From NCBI GenBank assembly GCA_002914845.1, contig JXTC01000028.1, positions 414,967 through 478,966 on the forward strand: 64,000 nucleotides of DNA, given 5' to 3'. The notes under the pieces were generated by a model. It did not search any database. It worked only from the letters and a program-made list of their open reading frames with translations, and had not been told where the DNA came from. The stretch's first letter is position 1, and each line of letters starts with the position of its first letter. The position numbers and the translations under genes are program-made. Source of the stretch: Trema orientale. Taxonomy: Eukaryota; Streptophyta; Magnoliopsida; Rosales; Cannabaceae. Shown one piece after another: positions 11,301 through 21,963 of the stretch.

Positions 11301-13141
11301 GAGAGAGAAAAATAATATTAAGAAATTAATTTAATTAATTTATTTATTTTTTAAACAAAGGGGGCTCAAAAGGGGCTGTGAATGAGCTTCTGAGATGGAT
11401 GGGATTGGCCGGCCAGGGAGAGGGATATAAGTACAAGAAATACAGTGAAGGTGGGGGTGGGAAATGAAAAAAATTAAAAATAAAAAAGCAAAAACGAAAA
11501 GGAAAACAAAAAGGGTTTTTGGAGGTTTTGAGTTGGGAAAAATCAGAGATGGGGTCCCCTATTGGGGTTTGCGGTTAAGGATGTGAGTGATTTACAGGGG
11601 TTTTTGTTCGACTTTTTCTCTGTACATTATGATGAAGAATTTGAATGTGTTTTTATATTTATTTATTTTGTTTGTTTGTTTGTTTGGCTGCCATGAAAGT
11701 ATTTTCGGTGTGAAAGAGAATGAACTATAAAATAGGACAAGAACCGAGGAACTTGAATACGGAAATTACTGCTGGGTATTATATAATGCTGCAAGACTCA
11801 GAAGACTATATTAACAAGCTAAAACAACTTGACTTGTGAAAATATGAATGGATAAATAAATAAACACGTATACACACGCCAAAAATCAGCGTCCAAAAAA
11901 TTCCCAAAATACTTTGAAAGAGATGTGTGAATGTGAATTTTGCAGGGTGGTATTAAACACCTTGTTTTACTAACTTAGCAAATTTTAAAAGAGACTCAAA
12001 AAGGGAAAATTTAATAATCTCTATAAGAAGAAGGGAAAATAAAAAAACAGATGGAATTTAATTTAACCAAGCATTGATGGAAGCTATTCATGGCCCACTT
12101 AGCTTTGTTTATTTTTGTTTTTTGGCTTACATGTCAAACGTATATTTATTTGGCCTTTTGTTAGTTCATCAATGGTATAGGGACGTATAGCAAAATGGTC
12201 CATCTTGACACTTCATTAGGATGTTCAGTTGATATATCAGCGTATAATACCGATTTTATTAAGTTGAGAAATTAGATTCTGATATGTTAGTCAATTTGTT
12301 TTCAGTTACATAAGCTTATTTTCTCGGTATATCAGTGTTATATATTCGACCATATACGTATAAAACGAGAAAAAATAAAACAGATGTTTACTAAATGAAG
12401 TGTACAAGTACACTCTTTAGTGTAATTTATCAACGAAGATGTATGTTTCATTTCCCAATGGGGTTTGTAAATTATTATTACTAATTGCCGATAGTCACTG
12501 CTCAAAGCTGCATAATACAGTCAAGGACATCAAGAAAGATTGAGAACGCTGCTTAGCTGCTAACAATAGAGATAAAAATTGGATGTAGCAATAATTAATG
12601 ATTCTCTTATTTACTTTATTTTTTATTTTCAATTATTTTTAATTACTTTGTTGGAAGGAGGCAAAATTTTTGGGGATTACACCTGAGGGAATATAATAAT
12701 GTAGTCATTTTACAGGTGTCAGCTAATAATTGGTCTATGGTGCTGACCTTTCAATGGTACAAAACCCCATCAATGGTGCATAGGGTTGTTATGATGGGCT
12801 CTGTGCACAAAAGGGTCTATATCTTGCTTAGCCTGTCTTACACGTCTGAGGCAGAGAACCCCATAATCTGTATATATTTCGTTATATATATATATATATT
12901 GGTTGGATTTTTCAAACTAAATTACCTTATTAATGGTTTAACAAGATGGGTAGTTGTGTGTTTTATGTTCATGATAATTAATAAACAATAAAAAGTTTCA
13001 ATAGTCAATTACTACAGTGTTAATTCAAAGATATCTCTTATAAAAAAAAATATAAAAATTCATAGATATCTCGCCCGGAGATAATGATAAGGATACGTAC
13101 AAATTACACACTGATATGGTACATATTTTAACTACTAATAT
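11301..13141. other. Upstream and intergenic region of the AAA-ATPase gene
   Basis: No coding sequence is recognised. The proximal part (11301-11700) is purine-rich on the plus strand, has a (GTTT)n run near 11668-11686 and probably carries the promoter. The segment 12716-12870 is less A+T-rich than its surroundings but shows no supported gene. Confidence 0.45.
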
Positions 13142-13293
13142 ACATGGTGCGGTCTTATTTTGAAAAAATATAGATAGTTAAAATAAATATTATGTCAATG
13201 TGTCACGTACGTGATGTACATAGTGTGGTCTTCTTTTGAAAAAAATATAAATAGTTAAAATAAATATCATCTCAATATCTCATGTACGGGAGT
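13142..13293. repeat. Tandem duplication, 76-bp period
   Basis: Two copies start at 13142 (ACATGGTGCGGTCTTATTTT) and 13218 (ACATAGTGTGGTCTTCTTTT). They are diverged but aligned throughout, including a shared TAGTTAAAATAAATAT core. No coding potential is visible. Confidence 0.8.
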
Positions 13294-13420
13294 TTTGTAC
13301 TCCTAGCATTACTCATCTCACCCTTACATGCTTTTATTTTGTGTGAACTAAAATTGCTTTCCATTTTTTTTTTCTTTTTATCCTTTGTATATAATCAGTC
13401 ATTAAATATATATATATATA

Positions 13421-13662
13421 GGTTGCCAATTCAATAGGTATTTTTTTTTAACATATATGTAGGTATTTTTTTTTAGCCATTGGATCATCATTTAGAGGTG
13501 ATCTAATGGCTATAGTGAGGTGCATGAAAAAATGTGCATCATTAATGCTATTTCTCTCTCCTATTTTTTAATATAAAAAAATATGTAAAAAAAATTTTCA
13601 TTGGCCAAAACAATACCTATGTGTAGGTATTAAAAAAAAAAATACTTACTGAATTGGTGCCC
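13421..13662. mobile_element. MITE family A, copy 1, inserted in a (TA)n tract
   Basis: This is a 242-bp non-coding element. The left end is GGTTGCCAATTCAATAGGTA and the right end, reverse-complemented, is GGGCACCAATTCAGTAAGTA; over 22 bp, 17 positions match. (TA)n microsatellite lies on both sides (13406-13420 and 13663-13675), as in the rice Micron-type elements that sit in TA repeats. A second copy in the opposite orientation is at 17017-17444. The shared interior includes a TTGGCCAATGAAAATTTT-type block on the minus strand here. Confidence 0.75.
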
Positions 13663-13796
13663 ATATATATATATAGACTCTTTATTGTTTTTACCATATC
13701 TTTAACCAAAAAATATACACTAAATAATATTGCGAGATAGGGTATCATTTAGTAATCTAGTATTCTAAATTCGACAAATTGAATCCTATGAATAAG

Positions 13797-13957
13797 GAAT
13801 GCTAAATACACTCTCTTTTTTAGTCTCTACTTTCACTGTCTGATACTTGAGTTTTACTATCCAATTTAATATTTTAATAATCCAACAAATCATAGTAGAA
13901 TCTAACTTGGGGAGTGTATAAAAGAGTGTAAAAAAAAAAAGGTAGCTAATATTCCTC
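13797..13957. mobile_element. Possible small inverted-repeat element
   Basis: The left end reads GGAATGCTAAATACACTCTC. The reverse complement of the right end begins GGAATATTAGCTACC and later contains ACACTCTTTTATACACTCC. A related stretch (TACTAAATACACTCTTTCTC) occurs near 19700, which suggests a dispersed family. No target duplication is clear. Confidence 0.4.
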
Positions 13958-16634
13958 TATATGAATATAGATGAAATTGAGTCTGAACGAAAGTTCATTA
14001 TACTAGGATTTTTTTTTGAAAAAAAAAAAAATATTGAAAGTACACTGAAAGAATTTTTTGTTTTTGGAAGAGTTTGGAAGAAAGGCTAAAGCATTTGATA
14101 TCTTGACTTTGTTTTTCGTTTTTATTTGAAGAGAATTTTTTTTTTAAAATCACAAAACATGGGCATATATATATATATATAATATTATATACATTACAAG
14201 AATCTCTGCCAACCAAGATGGGGTTCGTTGATATGTTTTTACAGGTTATCCCAATATTTTTTGGACACTCCACGGTTAATATCTGTGTATGAATTTTGTA
14301 AAGGGTATCAACTTTTCAAGGAAAAAGGCAAAAAATGAAAAAAGAAATATTAATTTGATTAGAAAAAAAGTTTTTTTTTTTTTATAAAAAATTATTTCAT
14401 TGTGTATTTCTGACAAATATTATATTATGACTAAATCAACATACATTTTCAATTTGTAAATTTAGATTCTTAGAATATCCATTGACATCAATAATTTCAA
14501 CATCTCTTATGAAAAAAAAGGGAAAGAAAATTGAGAAATTTGGATTGAGATATCTAATTTTGTTACACCTTTTTATTTAGCATTGCAGTTAATTGCTTGA
14601 AAATTAAAAACCTTTTAAAATTCGTTACATTAATATAGTAGTTAAACAAAAATTATAAAAAGAAAAAAAATATCCAGAAAGATTTTGTTCGCGACTAGAA
14701 GCAGCGAAATATTGTAAAATGAAGTGCGTGGCAATCACACAGCGTGTAGGAAGTATATAATATAACTGAGATATAATATATAATCTCGATTAAATATAAT
14801 TTTGAAGGCACATACACATTTTTAAAAAATAAAATAAAATAAAATAAAAAGAAGATAGGAAATTTAACTAGTAAAAAGCTAAAACTTAATGATAGCATAA
14901 GCAGGTGATAATATAGAAGCTTATCTGTTATCTCTATTCTCTCGTCTGTTTTGTTTGGTTCTGAATATCTGATGAGATGTGAGTGATACTAGATAGAGAG
15001 AGAATAGAAGAGTTGGAAATCTGTCTTTCTTTCTTTCTTTCTTTTTCCTTGTCTAATTTCTTTCCATTTCTGTTTACTTTACAAATATGAGCAATAATTT
15101 AATTCATCATAATTAAGATGAAAACATTACCAAAAGTTAATTAAATTTTTATTAGTTAATTTTAGGTATCATTCTTTCCAATTATTTTTTGTAAAACCGC
15201 AACTATGATTAAATTCTTACAACTATCAATAACAAATTATTGTACGTACTTAGTCGGTTTTATAAGCTCAATGAGCAACTCGATGCAAATGAGTTATGTT
15301 AGCGTCAAATGCATTGCAACTTTAGGCTGAGATTGGTATGATTGGTCCTAACACTACTTTTCGGCTATGTTTGGAGCGTATGATAAGAATGTGATTGGAT
15401 ATGATAAAATTAATTCCATATTTGGTACATGAATATGAGAGGTATTGGATATGATTAAAATAATCAATTTCCAAAAATAAAACCCTTAGAAGGGGATAAT
15501 TTTATCCTCTTAGGAATTTGAGATTAGAAAAGATTAAGAATTTGCTTAAACGTAATAGGATGTTTTGAAGTAGTAAAAGATGGTATTTTTTCAAACTAAA
15601 GTGGTATTTTTTAAATTCAATTTTTAAAGTGGCAAAATCGAATGTGATATTTTTCAAAAAAAAATTAAAGTGGTAATTCTGTAAATATATTTATAAAATG
15701 AATTTTTTTCTAAAATTAAGTTTTAAAATGGTATTTCTCTAAATAAATTTTAAAAATAATATTTTCCTAATTCAATCAAAACTCAAAAAATTTATTACTT
15801 AGTTAAAAATATGAAACACACTTGCTAATTTTATCTCAACAAAAAATAACATACCAATTAAACAAAGAATAAAATTAGATTATAATTCTACCTCATCCGA
15901 TCCGATCTTTTAAAATAATTCAACTCTATTCTATTTTGCACAGCAAATGAAAGTCTTTATATACATATAAAAAGTTACTTTGGTCAAACGCATTCTGACC
16001 TATTTATTAATCTCAACCCTTTATCTTATACACAAACTGATGGCCAAGATATAACAATCGCGGCTGTTGCTAGTAGTATAAGACTTGGGTTTGTTTTGTT
16101 TTATGCTAAAGGGGGAATCCTTTTGGGGTTCGTTCCCCTCTGACTCCATTTGAGATATAATGTCGTCACATGCCTGCAAACTGCATGCAATATATGTGAA
16201 AATATATATAATATATATATATACGTACATATTTATAATATATATTTGGGAAATATACAGGGCGTAAACGACAGTGGTCACACACTTGAAGTTACAAGTA
16301 AAGCTCACCCGCTACGTAAAGCAACCTCATCTTTCGTTTTTCCTATTGCCTATTGCCTATTACCTCTATGTGTCTCTAGCTTTTTACCTATTCTCAGACC
16401 TATTCCCTCTTCTGACCGCTTCTGCTTATTAGCCTCCAGTTTGTCCGTACAACTAATACTACACACGTTATCAAAACCGAAACGACGACACTGTACGAAA
16501 CGCTGTTATATGTTATGTTATGTTATGATTTATGACTTGTGAGTGTATCATCACGTCATTGAAATTTAACGTCTTTGACGTCTTTCTCTATAATTTATAA
16601 ATTATGAGACAAAGACCCTTATTTTGTAAATAAG
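13958..16634. other. A+T-rich intergenic sequence
   Basis: I see no gene. The stretch holds (TA)n near 14164-14181, a (TTTC)n run near 15025-15045, and a possible decayed element beginning near 15362 with GGCTATGTTTGGAGCG. Repeated AAAGTGGTATTTTT-like phrases occur at 15560-15770. Short open frames here are A+T-rich and resemble no family. Confidence 0.45.
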
Positions 16635-16808
16635 GGGATGACTACGGTAGAGGCGTCCCTACGTAGGGTCATGCCTTAATTATCGGAGAATAACGAGAAT
16701 CTGTGGAGAATAACGGGAATCTGTGGAGAATCTATTTATATACAGATTCCCATCCAACGGTGAATAGACAGAACCCTACGTAGGGGCGCCCCTACTGTAG
16801 ACGCGCCC
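16635..16808. mobile_element. MITE family B, copy 1
   Basis: This 174-bp element has long inverted ends. The left end has GAGGCGTCCCTACGTAGGGT and the right end, reverse-complemented, has GGGGCGCCCCTACGTAGGGT. Each end contains the palindrome CCTACGTAGG. The centre has two near-identical copies of a GGAGAATAACGRGAATCTGT phrase. Flanks TGTAAATAA and ACAAAATAA match at 6 of 9 positions, so an 8-9-bp duplication is possible but not clean. A related copy is at 17049-17218. No coding capacity. Confidence 0.7.
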
Positions 16809-17016
16809 ACAAAATAATAGCCCAAAAAACTTTAAATGTTTAAAAAATTCCCATATCTGTTAAGTTTTGTGTAGATAGAAATTGTTATTTTGATGATATA
16901 TACTTTAATTCTTTCATTTGGTAAAGTAATACAAGCAACATATTTCAAAGAAAAAAATGAAAAAAAAATCCAAAATATCCAATGTAATTCGAAAACATAA
17001 TATATATATATATATA

Positions 17017-17444
17017 GGGCACTAATTATTCAGTAAGTATTTTTTTTTGGGCGCGTCTATAATAAGGGCGTCCCTGCGTAGGACCCTGTCTATACACCGT
17101 TTGATGGGAATCTGTGTATAAACAGATTCTCCACAGATTCCCGTTATTCCGCACAGATTCCCATCAAACGGTATATAAAGGGTGGCCCTACGTAGGGGCG
17201 CCCTACTGTAGCCCTCCCGTTTTTTTTTTTTATACTTATACATAGGTATCATTTTGGCCAATGAAAATTTTTCTTGTACATTTTTTTATATTAAAAAGTA
17301 AGAGAGAAAAATAATATTAATAATGTACGTCTTTTCATGTACTTTATTATAGCCTTTGAATCCCCTTTAATGGATGACTTAACGCTAAAAAAAAAATCCC
17401 TTTCCAAAGAAAAAAAAAAAAAAAAAACCTATTGGATTGGCAAC
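17017..17444. mobile_element. MITE family A, copy 2, carrying a nested MITE B
   Basis: The left end is GGGCACTAATTATTCAGTAA and the right end, reverse-complemented, is GTTGCCAATCCAATAGG. (TA)n lies on both sides (17000-17016 and 17445-17458). It is inverted relative to the copy at 13421-13662. Without the 170-bp insert at 17049-17218 it would be about 258 bp, close to the first copy. Shared interior blocks include ATAGGTATCATTTTGGCCAA near 17242. Confidence 0.75.
17049..17218. mobile_element. MITE family B, copy 2, nested in MITE A
   Basis: This 170-bp element starts GGGCGCGTCTATAATAAGGG and ends in the inverted form (reverse complement GGGAGGGCTACAGTAGGG). It shares CTACGTAGGGGCGCCC, CACAGATTCCCGTTATTC and GATGGGAATCTGT blocks with copy 1. 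It lies inside a poly-T tract of MITE A, with T runs on both sides as expected if the target duplication was an 8-9-bp T string. Confidence 0.75.
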
Positions 17445-17458
17445 TATATATATATATA

Positions 17459-18011
17459 ATACTAACACACTTTAGTTCAAATTTTACTCTAAAATTACAT
17501 ATTTTATTTGTTTTTAATCTTGTATGGTATAGTTCTCTTTATATATTTTACCATTTGACTAGAAAATTCAGTTGCTGAAAAATAGAAAAAAAAAAGTGAA
17601 TGTTATGGCTTCACTAGTTATTCTGTATGTAATTATTAATTTAATTTTATATATTATGCTCTAACATCCTTTTCTAGCCACATAATTAAAGGTGTATTTG
17701 TTGCTTATTTTTATTTTTATTAAAGAAAAATTATTAATTTTTTTAAATTTGTTTTTTATGTTAATTTTATGTTAAAATTTTGTTTTTTAATTTTTGCCTG
17801 GCTAAATATATAGCTTGTATAACTTTCCCCCCTTCAAGGGTAAAAGTGTAAAAATAACGTTTACAATTCAAATACTAAAAAAGGCATTTTTAAAACAATT
17901 TGAATTTTCAGGGGCATTTATGCTGCTTTTCATATTTCAAATGGTAAATATGAAAAACAAACTTTCATATGACAATATTTTTGGTCGGAAAATTGATAGT
18001 AGTGACAACAT
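17459..18011. other. A+T-rich intergenic sequence
   Basis: No gene or classified repeat is seen. The open frame at 17815-18027 is short, lacks family similarity and runs into the next element. Confidence 0.45.
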
Positions 18012-18020
18012 AAAATTCAA

Positions 18021-18403
18021 GGGTTAATCTTATTTTTAGTCCCTTAAACATAACTTATTTTTTATTTTGGTCCTTCACTTTCAAAATATCCATATTTAAT
18101 CCTAAACTATATTTTTCTATGAACCTTCAGATGTTACATTCAGCTACCCTAAACTGTGTTTTTTCTTCTCAATTTTAGTCCATAAACTCCAATTTAAACA
18201 ATCTTGTTATAAAATAAGGAATCAAAGCTGATAAAAAAAAATAATGTAACATATATTTTAGGTAGAAAAATGTGATGCTTCAATGTATAAGGACCAAATT
18301 GAGATAAAACTGTAACTTAACTAAAAAATTTAAGACATTTTAAAAATTAAGGACCAAAATAGAATTTAGGTTATTATTCTGGGATTAGAAATAAAATTAA
18401 CCC
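18021..18403. mobile_element. Mutator-like MITE (GGGTTAATTTTATTT type)
   Basis: This 383-bp element has terminal inverted repeats. The left end is GGGTTAATCTTATTTTTAGT and the right end, reverse-complemented, is GGGTTAATTTTATTTCTAAT. The inverted similarity extends inward (TATTTTGGTCCTTCACTTT on the left against ATTTTGGTCCTTAATTTTT on the right). The flanks AAAATTCAA (18012-18020) and AATATTCCA (18404-18412) agree at 7 of 9 positions, which fits an old 9-bp Mutator-type duplication. No coding capacity. Confidence 0.65.
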
Positions 18404-18412
18404 AATATTCCA

Positions 18413-19869
18413 AATAACTTTATATATGGTATGCTTTTTATCACTATATATATTTATCTCTATTCGAATGTTTATATCAATGATAATGTTCCTGAACTTA
18501 TAGATTATTATCCTTAGAGATTTCTTTTCAAATTAAAATTATACACTAAAATTAAAATCCTATTAGAATATTGTCGCATCTGACTTTAGAATTCAATACT
18601 GGAAGTCTCTATAGTTGTACCCAGATCACAATATAAATACTCTCTACATAATTGGACTTTTGAAAAACAGTCCATACTATTGATTATATACACCACATAA
18701 TTTCCCAAACCTTGGATTACCGTTCCATTCCTCTATATATGCACCGTAAAACTAAACAAATAATAATGATTACAATGTAACTCCTTTGAGAATCATATAT
18801 CATGACTGGCGATTATGACCTTGGCCCTCAGAAATTCTATGGCTCATAACCTAGCATGTTTAACATTTTTCTACATTTTATATCTCATATTATAGTAGTG
18901 ATTTTTTTTTTTTGGGACTTCTTGTCGTTATAGTATAAGTTCCTCCTATCTACACTCCAAAAAAGAAAGTAATCAAGAAACTCGGTCCAGAAAAATTCTG
19001 AACCATATGTGTACTATTCAACTAAAATCTCTTTCACCTTCTTTTGGAATAGATTATATTATGTCGTATCTGTTATTGTATAGTTTATTTACTATATACA
19101 CTTTAAAATAATAATCTATAATTGAAAGCAACATAATTGATAAATTTCAACGCAACGAAGACCAAGCTTTTAATATAGGTGTTCTTGTTTGATTGATAGA
19201 ACTAGATTCTTTAAAAAAAAAAAAAAAATAGAGAAGACAAATAGAACTAGATTTCAGATCCATATATGATATAATATTCTTCTCTTTTAGAATGATACAT
19301 TGTATATTTATCACATATATATATATATATATGGTCGTGAGTAGCTAGGCATAATCAATCGGTTGAAAGAGGTGCGTTCTACATATAGACCCTACGGGAT
19401 TAGGTCAAAATATGGGAGAAGAAAATAAATCCACTTTTGATAGTAAAGTTTGTAATCATATCAAAAAAGTATAATTAAGCATATACACATTAAAAAAATG
19501 AATACACTTTTTGGTTTAGATTTACGTATATGGTTGATATAATCGAAATATATGTAGAAAAATTGAGAAATCAATTATTAGGATGTTTTTTCTTGCTACA
19601 ATTATTCTTTTGGGTGTTACATAAATAAACTTGCAATGTGACGAACTAATTTATAATTTAATTAATACCCAGATTTAAAATATTATAAGCAAGAGAAGTA
19701 CTAAATACACTCTTTCTCACTCTCTTGTCTTACTTGATACTAGATTTCAATACTCAGTTTAATATTTTAATACTGCAACAATCTAATAATCTTAATACTA
19801 TAACGTGTTAGAAAGACTAGATAAAAATAGCAGTTGGTAGTAATATTTTTAAATTTTAATTTTTTTTTG
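18413..19869. other. A+T-rich intergenic sequence
   Basis: I see no gene. The stretch holds a (TA)n run near 19314-19332, poly-A at 19212-19229 and a fragment near 19696-19800 resembling the possible element at 13797. It ends in a poly-T tract that forms the copia insertion site. Confidence 0.45.
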
Positions 19870-20463
19870 TGTTGGACTTTTAGCCCAAAGTCCTATTGGG
19901 CGCCCATAATCGGTACATGGTCCAATATGACTGGACTAATGTGAATGTCAGTACATGACTTAGTATGAGTAGACTAATGTGAATGGAGAATAGTCAACAT
20001 AATGAGACTTTATTTCTATATATTCTATTATTATTAAATAAAATATTGGAAATTAATAATACAAGATAAGATATTTGGACGCTAAATTTGAATCAGCGTA
20101 TTAATATTTGATAAGCCTCTATTAATTAGAAAATTTTTCCTATTCACTAGGGAATAAGGAAATATCCTTATTTGAATAGAAAGGATACGTACGCTCTCTT
20201 ACAAATTCATTAACTAGAGAGCTTGGAAAAATAACACTGAGAAAATATACGCTCTCTCTCCCATCTCTCTCTCTCTCTAACTAAACAATTCCAGTGGGTG
20301 CTCTTGAGTGGTAGAATTTAGGATGCTTGTTCTTGTAATACCACTAACTACGAGTATTCAAGGAGGAGTCTTTCTACAATGGACGTGAGGCACCAAGGCG
20401 ATTTCTATACTAGCAGTAGGTTTGAAAATTTAACTGGCACCACCATCACCTGTGCTTCTGACA
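19870..20463 (+). repeat. 5' LTR of the copia element
   Basis: This LTR is 594 bp, beginning TGTTGGACTTTTAGCCCAAA and ending CTTCTGACA. Compared with the 3' LTR it carries an extra partial duplication: a GTACATG...GACTAATGTGAATG phrase occurs twice near 19911-19985. It has a shorter (CT)n tract near 20250-20280. Confidence 0.93.
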
Positions 20464-20464
20464 T

Positions 20465-20476
20465 TGGTATTAGAGT
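20465..20476 (+). other. Primer-binding site of the copia element
   Basis: TGGTATTAGAGT follows the 5' LTR after one base. It matches the plant initiator-tRNA-Met complement TGGTATCAGAGC at 10 of 12 positions, so first-strand synthesis would have been primed by that tRNA. Confidence 0.8.
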
Positions 20477-20479
20477 GGC

Positions 20480-21963
20480 TATTGTTGGGTTGCGTTCTCT
20501 GTTAGAAAAAGGCTAAGGAGGGAGGTGCATGAACTCTTAAGCCGAAAACACCAATAATATGCTATATTTTTGGTTTATATAGTTCTGCATATTATTTGAT
20601 CGTGCTTTTTTGATTATGTGGCAGATTATTGTTTATATTTTCTGCCATAAAAATATGGAAATCGTTTGATATATGGTTTGAGAGATTTTTTGAATCAAAA
20701 TCTTTTCAGTAAAATATTTGACTGCTTATTCCGATCGTATCGTTGTTTGATCAGACTTAGTTTTGATATTTTCAGAATCTATATGAAATTAAATTTCTAA
20801 CCATATATAATATGTATTTTTTGGACTTTTATTTTTGGAGATATAATTTTTTAAATTTTATATCATATTTATAAATATTTTTCCTAATTTAGCAACCTGA
20901 GTTTTGAATCACACTCTCTCCAGGAGAGAGTGTGTCTCACTCGCCACCTTAACAATGGAGTTCGAAGTCACGAGGCATGTCATCACGATGAGGGCGATTT
21001 GAGGAGTACGATGGTGTCCGATTTATTTCGGCATAGAACGCGACAGGCGGGGCGGCGCGTGTGGTACACGCGCCACCTCCGGTGCGTGAGATGGCTTGGT
21101 GCCAGAACCTGCTTGGCCATTGCCACTGGGCTGCGCTTGTGAGCGACGGCCCAAGGCACAGCAGCGTCTCTGCGGGGCTCCAAGGCCTAGTGGCGTGGTG
21201 CTGGCCCAGGCCCAGTGGCATGGCACTGGCCTAGGGCCATGCCCAAGAACGCCTGGCCCGTGGGCCAGCAGCTTGGGCATAGGCATTGGGCCGCGCCAAG
21301 CCAGCTCGGGCCCCTGGCCCGTTCTTTTTTTTTTTTAAAAAAGAGGTTGCTAAATTTAAAAATATTTTTTTCCTTCCAAATTAAAAAAAAAGAATTACAT
21401 TTTTTTTTGTGAAAAATTAAAATATGTGTTTTTTTTTGTGCACTTTATGTGACATTTCATTATATATTAATTATGTGTAATTTTTGTTGATTATGTATAT
21501 GTACAATTTTTTTTCATGAATAAATATGTATGTATATATTTGAACGACAATATTTGTAATATGATTAGTTGCTTATTTATTTATAGTACTATTTAATATT
21601 ATCATAGTAAGTATGTTAGGATTTAATTAATTTGATTATTTTAAATTATGCTTAATTTATTTAATTGCAATTATATACTTACTTTTGCACATAATAATGT
21701 GATATGTATATTAGAAATATGCTAGGAATGTTACATTTTATTAGGAGTATAGTGGCAGAATTAAATTATTCTCCTATACATATTTTGTGCAAAGTTTAGA
21801 TTTAATCTTAATAATAAAATTAGACATAGGAGATAATTTTGAGCATAGCGATTTTTCGATTTTGTGTCTAGTGAGAATTATTTAGATTAGTTTAGAATTT
21901 TGTTGCAAAATGATTTTGTGTAGTGTACTAAATTATCCGTTTATCTTTTATGCGCATGAGTAT
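20480..21963 (+). other. Untranslated leader of the copia element with a G+C-rich block
   Basis: About 1.5 kb separates the primer site from gag. Most is A+T-rich, but 20920-21322 is sharply G+C-rich and full of GGCCC/GGGCC words, with several imperfect inverted pairs (for example GGCCCAGGCCCAG and TGGCCCGTGGGCC). Overlapping open frames on both strands are a by-product of composition and do not resemble proteins. The block may be structured leader RNA or captured sequence; neither can be shown from here. Confidence 0.6.

Noticed and set aside
12716..12991. Possible exon in a less A+T-rich patch
   Set aside because: The frame is 91 codons, has no recognisable motif and ends in A+T-rich sequence with a (TA)n run. 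No splice structure could be supported.
20930..21412. Several overlapping open frames on both strands in the copia leader
   Set aside because: They follow from the G+C-rich composition, lack a family match and lie in the untranslated leader.
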